64,000 bases of DNA from Trichobilharzia szidati (taxonomy: Eukaryota; Platyhelminthes; Trematoda; Strigeidida; Schistosomatidae), in assembly GCA_944472155.2 (NCBI GenBank), contig OX235273.1:841204-905203 (forward strand), in the 5' to 3' direction. Position numbers and translations under genes: made by a program. Of this stretch, positions 63,120 through 64,000 are shown one piece after another. The notes beneath the pieces were generated by a model, which made no database searches, was not told where the DNA came from, and saw nothing but the letters and a program-made list of their open reading frames with translations. Position 1 is the first letter of the stretch. Every line of letters starts with the position of its first letter.

Positions 63120-63325
63120 GAAGTGGCAGAAGTGAGTCGGTGGTACAGTGGTTAGGACTCTCGCCGACCATGCACATGGTCCGGGGTTCGATCCCCTGCC
63201 AACGCACACCCGATATCTATGGTCGGCCTGTAAATTTGGGCTACCGATATCCATGCTGAAAATTCCATACTTGTACTGAAAATACGGTGTGGAATCAAGC
63301 TGTAATCAAAATAAAATAAAATAAG
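63120..63325 (+). mobile_element. tRNA-derived SINE (lineage D)
   Basis: Head 63125-63207 with TCGGTGGTACAGTGGTTAGG (A box) and GGTCCGGGGTTCGATCCCC (B box), body with two CCGATATC copies, and an (AAAAT)n tail near 63308-63325. Confidence 0.75.
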
Positions 63326-63339
63326 TTAGAATTCATGGG

Positions 63340-63590
63340 CTGGTCATTGGATCGGGTCCCAGTGGCTTAATGGTCTACGAGCTAGCTCACCTTGTAACCA
63401 GAAGGTCCTGGGTTCGAACTCTGGTGATGGGTGCACACTGGGGAGAGTCCCAAACCAAGACGGAGGGAGCAGCCGTCCAATACTCACATGTTTTCCGATG
63501 GTTCTTTAAATGATGTCAGCTCATGATGAAATCCTCTAACCAATCAAACAAAATCCCTACAAACCAATACTTGAAAATAATATTGTATTA
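63340..63590 (+). mobile_element. tRNA-derived SINE (lineage B), fuller copy
   Basis: Head with A-box-like AGTGGCTTAATGGTCTACGA and B box CCTGGGTTCGAACTC (about 63358-63425), a decayed hammerhead-like segment at 63431-63485 (stem GTC/GAC, GCAGCCGTCC), body GATGTCAGCTCATGATGAAA, and A-rich tail CCAATCAAACAAAAT. It is inserted right behind lineage D. Confidence 0.7.
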
Positions 63591-63769
63591 ATAACAATAA
63601 TAATCTTTGCTTCTACTTTGCAGTTCAGATTACTGATTTAAAAAGTTTACTAGTTCTTTTCGGACATCTGACTTTCTCTTCATATACAGCCACCCGTGGT
63701 AAATATGGCGATATGGTAGAAGTTTCATATTTAGTAGCTGTACGAGTGTGAATCCTTATGAAGCTTCTT

Positions 63770-64000
63770 CTGGCTTAACCTCCGAAGAGATACAACGAAA
63801 AAGTTGCGAATAAACAGGATGTTCAGCATCAGAGAGGATAACTTAAGCCAACTGCTTACAAGAATTAAAATGCCTATCCACAACAATTGTCACTTAGCTG
63901 AGTCAGAGGCACACCACTAACCCTACTTACAGTTTTCAATTTTCTACGCAATATGACAAAGTCTTTTTTGAGAAGTCCAGGGAAGAATAAGGGAGAACAA
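63770..64000 (-). mobile_element. CR1-like LINE fragment 3 (cut by window end)
   Basis: Paralogous to 56940-57190 and 61800-62000: GGATGTTCAG, GCCTATCCACAACA, ACCCTACTTACAG, ATATGACAAAGTC and AAGTCCAGGGAAG occur in the same order. No RT motif lies within the window. Confidence 0.55.

Overview
The window looks like the genome of a blood fluke (Schistosoma or a close relative). No taxon label is available, so this rests on content: AT-rich DNA, several tRNA-headed SINE lineages including Sm-alpha-type copies with hammerhead ribozyme cores, Penelope-like elements (PLEs) with GIY-YIG endonuclease remnants, and CR1-like LINE reverse transcriptase remnants. It is eukaryotic, with spliced exons and an intron-bearing tRNA. 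The species cannot be told from the sequence.

Bases 1-49446 are one tandem array of 32 head-to-tail units, most of 1571-1600 bp. Six short units are about 1346 bp, one unit of 1869 bp carries an insertion, and the last is truncated. Every unit has the same plan: (i) a minus-strand tRNA-derived SINE, (ii) about 400 bp of unique sequence, (iii) a minus-strand tRNA-Tyr(GTA) gene with a 12-nt intron and a downstream T4 Pol III terminator, (iv) a CA/CAGG/ATCA-rich low-complexity block, and (v) about 350 bp of unique spacer. Position 1 lies inside a SINE copy, so the array probably continues upstream of the window. Sequence variants fall into spatial domains, and units 22-26 alternate between two types, so the array has local higher-order structure. 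Unit 28 contains a perfect 115-bp-arm palindrome flanked by a 12-bp direct repeat.

Bases 49447-64000 are ordinary fluke DNA, dense with transposon remnants. Four minus-strand exons (about 60.4, 55.2, 52.0 and 50.4 kb) with good splice signals appear to belong to one unrecognised protein-coding gene. Its introns hold PLE fragments (53.3-54.4, 55.7-56.3 kb), LTR-like repeats (50.7, 54.4 and a split copy at 55.4/56.4 kb), three CR1-like LINE fragments (56.8-58.6, 61.6-62.7, 63.8-64.0 kb), a further PLE fragment (61.2-61.5 kb) and SINEs of at least five lineages.

The main candidate for something undescribed is the array itself: a 32-copy tRNA-Tyr array in which each gene is co-amplified with a SINE and length-variable microsatellites, resembling in organisation the tRNA arrays of Entamoeba. 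A relative of the array SINE sits outside it at 60.0-60.25 kb, which shows where that part of the unit came from.
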